Source: Antedon mediterranea
Lineage: Eukaryota > Echinodermata > Crinoidea > Comatulida > Antedonidae
Assembly (NCBI RefSeq): GCF_964355755.1
Contig: NC_092670.1
Location: 707,001-771,000, forward strand
Length of the DNA stretch: 64,000 nucleotides
Direction of reading: 5' to 3'
Position 1 is the first letter of the stretch. Every line of letters starts with the position of its first letter. Under the pieces are notes generated by a model, which saw only the letters and a list, made by a program, of their open reading frames with translations, had not been told where the DNA came from and did no database searches. Positions 59,501 to 64,000 of this stretch are shown piece by piece. Made by a program: the position numbers and the translations under genes.

Positions 59501-62500
59501 CTCTTCACTATGAACTACATACTATTATTATTCTTTTATTTTATTTTTAGGGAAAAATTTTGTTTAGCAATATTGCTAATCAAACTGATTTTTAAGTCGA
59601 GAAACAAAGTTTTGTAAATTGTATTTTTTGCTACACAATTTGTGTGTGTATGTGTAGCAATAAGGTTGTTTTCTATAGCTTTTTGCTATGCTACACTGGC
59701 AAAAATGTTCCCTGATTTTCTTTTTTTTTTAAACAGTTTTTGTGAGTGCCACTGTTCTAAAGAGTTCCAAATAAAGAAAATATATGAAGTTGTAGAAGCA
59801 CACTCAGTAGTACTTGAAATTTAATATTCTTGTTAGTAATCTGCTAACTAAAATAACTAACTAAGGTTTTTGCTTTTATTTGATTTGATTTACTGTACGT
59901 CTATCTATTCTATTAATGTACTTTGTTGATTTCCAGACAAACTTTTTAAAGATATGTTAAATAATAGAACTGAATACTAGTGGCAATTTTCAAATGTTTA
60001 GCTTAATATTTTTGTAATTGTAAAGTAAATTACTATTTTCAAATTAAAGACAACCAGTATGAAAGAGTTATTTAATTTGGGTTCTGGAAGGAAGAGTACA
60101 GTATGACAATTTCTATATATAATCATTTTAATTGACAACAGTATTTAAAATAAGTTAGTGTTCATCCTTGGCCATTTTGCTGTATCCTCTCTTACATAAT
60201 AGTATTATAGTGATTAAGCCAATTTCTTTCTGAACAAAGAATACATAGAGTAGTATTAATATTGTTTGTAAGCCGATGTCTTTTGTGGAAAACAACATTA
60301 TTCAACTTCCTTCAGTTAATTAAGAATACAGGGAAACATGGATTACCATGTCCTGGCAGCAGTAAACCACAATAACACCGGGCACATTTTATTGACTTTA
60401 AAAATCAACTATTTTTAATCGGGAATTTTTTGGGGAATAGAAATAATGCAAGTAATTTCAAAGGTTTATACTGAAAGTTGTATTGTCCCTTTGTCAAATT
60501 CCAAAAAAAAAAAAAGATTTCAAAAAAAGTGGGTCATTTTTAAGTATCATAATAGTTTCACCAAAAATGTTCGAATTTTCAACTTAAGGTGAATAACTTT
60601 AATATTACTTTGATATGGCCAACTTAAATTTAGAATATTTTGACCTTCATTTTTTGTGTTTCAAGGGACAAAATATCTTTAAAATGCTTAATTACTGACA
60701 GTTTCTACAGTGTAAGGTACAATGTTCTCTTGAAGCAGGTTTTGGCAGCAACATTTGCCAATTTAAATTGGCTCCAACTGGTATTCAAAATATTGAAGAA
60801 ATTATACACAATATAACCACATCTACTAGTGGTAGGTTTTAGCCATTAAAAACAAACAAGAGTAATCAAAGGCTACAGTATATTAGCAATTTGCCGGACT
60901 TGATTTCTAAATTGGGAGAACATTGAGGTACCACCATGAAACATTTACAGAGTCACAAAGTTTGCCCTTTACTGTAGAATAACTGATTAATGCATTTCCT
61001 TATTGCAACACAATCCCACGTGAGGTAAAACGGAAACAACCAGATAAGTTGTAAGTATGTTGACATCCACTGTGCATGTCAAATTAAACAAAACTACACT
61101 GACTCAACTCTATATTAGCTTTTAAGTTTGTTCTTGGTTTATAAGTAAAGAATTAATCTATCTTCTAAGCCTTGTTTAACATTTTGGTTGTGATGTACTG
61201 TATAATTTGTTGCGGACAAGGATATAGAATACATAGCAGATTAGATATAAACACACTGTAAACAGAAAGTGGTTTTATTAAACTTATCCAACTGTGTAAA
61301 CTTTCTGTTTAAATCAATGGGGTTTTTTATCTAAACAATTTAATTTATTTACTTTAATAGCTTATTTATGATGAATAAAAACCACAAATGTATTCAAGTG
61401 GAAACTAGGTGCTTTACCTTTTTATTGGATCAATTAGGTGTATATTTTTATCCAACTTTTGAAGAATACATTTTCTTCATTAGACTACGACCACCAAAGT
61501 CACTCTTGTAGAATTAGGAAGTCCTTTCTTGTAAATAGCATTCAAATAGTGTAATTTTTGTTTTGAATTTTATAATCGTTTTTACAGTATTTTACACTGA
61601 CCTATGCCATTGTTCAAATCTATGTTTTTAACATTGGTCTACAGTTTGTGTATACAGTAGTATATTTACTAGGATCTTCTTCATAATGTGTTCATAATGT
61701 GTTCATAATGTGTTCATAATGTGTTCATTTGTAAACAATGCTTAGTATTTAATCGGGCATTTTGTGTTTCTCAAAAGATCAATCATATTGTGTGATCAAC
61801 TTAAGAATTTTACTTACATATATCAAAAGAAGCGTCAACAAAGTACCCCACCAAAACCCATATTTTGACTGCTTATCAACATAAAGCTTTCCATCTTTTT
61901 GGCGACGACCAAATACTTCAAATTCTTCTAAAATGTCAGAATTTTCTTTGAGAAGCAACGAACGTTCCCGATAACGGTCAGTACATGCTTTCTCAATGGT
62001 TGACCTGTGTAGGAAAACAAGTGTAGGAAATTACTAATAACCTAAACAGTCTATCAAGGTCAGATATATGTCACAGTGGTGACATTCATATAAAACATGT
62101 GGGCGATGAACAACCTAAATACCGTTATAATTTACAATTAATAGGGAAAACTGTACAGTATATCTAATACTGTACAGTATATCTAATACTGTACAGTATA
62201 TCTAATACTGTACAGTATATCTAATACTGTACAGTATATCTAATACTGTACAGTATATCTAATACTGTACAGTATATCTAATACTGTATCCAATGTCTGC
62301 TTTAATAGAAGGCAGTAAATAAAACTATTGCATTCTAATATTTTTGTGTACATACTTCCTTGTATAGTGTAGTGTACAGTAATTATACAACTTATTAAAT
62401 AGCCTGTACTGCACAGCCATTGGAAATTGCAACATAATGTATTGTACTACAGCAACTGTGATTACAATTATTGTTACTATTTTAAATGTTTAATACTGTA

Positions 62501-63130
62501 TTCATTACAGTAGCAATTGAGATGATTATTATACCAAAACTATACTAAGTATTTCACTTCAGTAAATAAATATCTAACAGTTTCTTTTTCTTTGTCGTGT
62601 TCACATAACATAGTTTAGGAGAATTTAAAGTGTGAATATGGCAAGTGGTTTCAGGCAAAACTACTTCTTCTACTAACTACAGGAAGAGCAAGAATTTTGG
62701 ATATGTTGTCAGTAAAAAAAACCTACCTTAAAATAAAGTTGACATTAGGAAATCCAGCCCATTCTTGCCGACAGAGAGGACAAGTACAAGTTCCTGATGT
62801 CTTCCACCATTGAGCAATACAAAGACGACAAAAACTATGCCCACAGTTTATCGTTGTCGGGCTAATCATTAAATCACTGCAACATGCACATGTAAAATCT
62901 CGCACCGTAACGGAACGTTCATATATCTGACCAACGCTGTCGATAGCGTGGTCAGATCCTGTAGTTCTGTGTACATGAGCACTTTGTTCTGATAATAAAG
63001 TTTCACTGCTTGTATTGACAAACAATTTATGTTGATGACTAGGGTCAGCAGGCAAAAAGTCATCAGGGGGTTCAGGTTCATAATCACCCCTTCTCCTTTT
63101 ATGAAGTTTTTGATTATATGATCCAGCCAT
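50561..63130 (-). CDS. BFAR: Bifunctional apoptosis regulator BFAR, complete, seven coding exons
   Basis: Exons: 62727-63130, 61818-62004, 58124-58283, 55190-55341, 54854-55018, 53591-53790, 50561-50741, giving 482 residues (human 450). BFAR is an ER-anchored E3 ligase. A RING finger spans residues 81-120 (CACCSDL...CGHSFCRLC...CPLC). A membrane segment follows at about 185-207 (GFWWGTLLTLLLIYIVYILW). A SAM domain spans exons 3-4 (WSVVDVSTWVSSLG to FHRQAILRSLNTLRE), and at least three further hydrophobic segments follow in the C-terminal half (LTARFAWEWIHINTCTALCV, LLLLAVSSLVYIILPAILC). The ATG at 63130 is chosen because an acceptor at 63184 places it in the second, first coding exon; an in-frame upstream ATG lies in the intron. 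The exon 6 acceptor could be 6 nt further upstream. Confidence 0.95.
51819..52040 (+). mobile_element. tRNA-derived SINE, copy 2
   Basis: GCTGTAGCTTGGTGGGTGGT and CTTGCCTTCCAATCCCAAGG match copy 1; the body differs by indels. It ends with GTTGGATGCGTATGAAATAA and an A-rich run. It lies in BFAR intron 6. Confidence 0.6.
52594..52741. mobile_element. Short MITE, copy 2 (AGCTCTGTCTACAC family)
   Basis: The ends AGCTCTGTCCACACTATCAA and GTTTGATAGTGTAGACAGAG match those at 46543-46706. Length 148 bp, no coding content, in BFAR intron 6. Confidence 0.65.
52970..53115. repeat. Direct duplication of about 75 bp
   Basis: ATTGAGCAACTCATTC and AGCAATACAGGATGATAAAG each occur twice in order, in BFAR intron 6. 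The second copy has small indels. Confidence 0.6.
53887..53985. repeat. Minisatellite, 13-bp unit, about 8 copies
   Basis: GTGTCTATGGATT is repeated about eight times without change, in the BFAR intron after exon 5. The apparent frame through it is a product of the repeat. Confidence 0.8.
55342..58123. other. BFAR coding intron 3 (2.8 kb)
   Basis: The intron separates the two SAM-domain exons. It holds the 60/58-bp array at 56523-56945; the remainder is AT-rich with no supported frame. Confidence 0.5.
56523..56945. repeat. Tandem array, 60/58-bp unit, 7 copies
   Basis: The unit CACAATCGCTACTCTCTTCT followed by GTAGGGCAGGATGTATATGG is repeated seven times. Unit lengths run 60, 58, 60, 58, 60, 60, 60: the two short units lack the same AT pair, so a two-unit block was probably duplicated. 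It is in BFAR intron 3. Confidence 0.8.
58284..61817. other. BFAR coding intron 2 (3.5 kb)
   Basis: AT-rich intron sequence. The only structures I can support are a 20-bp duplication (ATACTTAGTGCATAAGTGTA at 59440-59481) and the 11-bp minisatellite near its right end. No second gene is visible on either strand. Confidence 0.5.
61681..61730. repeat. Minisatellite, 11-bp unit, 4-5 copies
   Basis: CATAATGTGTT repeated in BFAR coding intron 2, close to exon 2. Confidence 0.7.
62157..62290. repeat. Minisatellite, 19-bp unit, 7 copies
   Basis: GTACAGTATATCTAATACT is repeated seven times without change in BFAR coding intron 1. Confidence 0.8.
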
Positions 63131-63559
63131 ATTTAAAATAATTAAAAAAGAAAAATCATTGGAAATATTTACAAGTTTGGAATCTGAAAAACAAGAGAGA
63201 AAACACAAGAAATGATGGATAATTCATTGCAACAACAATATTTAATTGTTCACTTTAAAAACGTACAATAATTTTAAGTAATTAACTCAAAATAAAAGTA
63301 ATACTAATTAATAAAATAGTATACAACAACAACACACAGTCCACCAGCCAGTCTGTCCGTGTTTGACAGTTGATACTTACTAGAATATAGGCCTAGCTCT
63401 AGGTAGGAGGCCTAATTTTATAGGTATATTATATTTGAACGATCCATTTCATTATTTTAAAAGTTTATTGATCAGTTTCGACAGTTTTAATGTAATTAGG
63501 TTATTAAGTCTTTAGTCTAGGCCTAACTATTTTAGGCTAGCTATAAACTGTACACTCAC

Positions 63560-63800
63560 CGGCCTTTCCTTCTTGCTGACCACACACACAGCAGACAGAG
63601 CGACTAAAGGTCCAATTTTTCGTTCCGTGTTTTCGCTCTCGTTCGTCCCTTAAAATAACAAACTAATGAAATAATAAACGAACAAAATACTCCAAGAAAA
63701 ATAAGAGCAATTATATCTCCTTCTTCATCAACGTAACCATCCAATTTCAGACCACCCATTTTATTTCAAAACTCTCCTCTCTATCTCTCTCAGCTCACGA
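63560..63800 (-). other. Likely non-coding first exon and promoter-proximal region of BFAR
   Basis: On the minus strand a donor GGCCG|GTGAGTG lies at 63558-63559, and an acceptor TTTTTCAG lies just above the coding exon at 63184. The 5'UTR is therefore probably split by a 375-bp intron (63184-63559). The transcription start is not visible, so the upper limit is a guess. The region above (63800-64000) is less AT-rich and has CG-rich and GACGAC triplet stretches, which fits a housekeeping promoter without TATA. This exon contains the 51-codon frame listed separately. Confidence 0.55.
63604..63759 (-). CDS. 51-codon upstream reading frame, possible single-pass membrane microprotein
   Basis: The frame runs from ATG at 63759 to TAG at 63604-63606 and lies wholly within the predicted first exon of BFAR. 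The product starts MGGLKLDGYVDEEGD (acidic), continues with a hydrophobic segment of about 20 residues (IIALIFLGVFCSFIISLVCY), and ends with a basic tail rich in Arg and Lys. This acidic-hydrophobic-basic layout is what a small single-pass membrane protein looks like, and is unusual for a chance frame in a 5'UTR. I do not recognise the family. It may be translated and also reduce BFAR translation as an upstream ORF. It could also be a chance frame; only conservation or expression would tell. Confidence 0.45.
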   Translation of the reverse strand: MGGLKLDGYVDEEGDIIALIFLGVFCSFIISLVCYFKGRTRAKTRNEKLDL

Positions 63801-64000
63801 GCTAGGCCACCAAACCAAACAGTTGACTTGCCTCTTTTGATCTGCAGCAGTGTGTTTAGCTGCTGCCGTGTCGCTAACGCCCGAATGACGCATTTTGGGT
63901 AAATCGATTATTGATCTAGTTCGCTTCGTCGTCTCTCTCGACGACGACGACGTGTGCTGAAGAAGATCGAGACGATCATTTATCGATTGTTATTTTTTTA

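Noticed and set aside
62723-63208. Earlier in-frame start of BFAR at 63208
   Set aside because: The codons above 63184 would lie upstream of an acceptor site (TTTTTCAG), so they are probably intronic; the ATG at 63130 is better placed.

Overview
The window is animal nuclear DNA: AT-rich, intron-rich and full of transposable elements. All four protein genes are split by short introns with ordinary GT/AG borders (one GC-AG exception), and their proteins match animal families. Penelope-like elements with GIY-YIG domains, hAT and TTAA-site DNA transposons and a tRNA-derived SINE suggest an invertebrate, probably a marine deuterostome such as an echinoderm. That last assignment is an inference and is weak.

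Layout. (1) 64-26279, minus strand: the 5' part of an RNF213 (mysterin) orthologue. I could trace 42 coding exons in one unbroken frame (about 3,035 codons), from an N-terminal zinc region through a CBM20-like domain and a long helical region to two nucleotide-binding AAA modules. The remaining AAA units and the E3 module lie beyond base 1. Its introns hold Penelope-like fragments, a Harbinger-like element and MITEs. (2) 26503-40484: no host gene. It holds nested transposons whose target-site duplications can be read directly, followed by a large TTAA-flanked element with long inverted ends. (3) 40907-42683, minus: a vanin/biotinidase-type amidohydrolase in two coding exons. (4) 43888-47204, plus: a complete MBOAT7 (lysophosphatidylinositol acyltransferase) in seven coding exons, head to head with the vanin gene. 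(5) 50561-63130, minus: a complete BFAR (RING-SAM-membrane E3 ligase) in seven coding exons, tail to tail with MBOAT7. Its likely non-coding first exon, at 63560 and above, contains a 51-codon reading frame that encodes a possible single-pass membrane microprotein.

The genes do not form an operon. RNF213 and BFAR are both RING E3 ligases linked to membranes or lipid, MBOAT7 remodels phosphatidylinositol in the ER, and vanin/biotinidase enzymes are secreted or surface amidases. Any functional link between them is speculative.

The most unusual material is in the repeats: a hAT-in-hAT block with perfect 8-bp duplications; two miniature Penelope-like insertions with equal-length inverted arms and 12-13 bp duplications; a hairpin that keeps its shape while its stem sequence changes among three Penelope-like copies; two hammerhead-ribozyme-like cores; and a cluster of TGACGTCA octamers inside an RNF213 intron.
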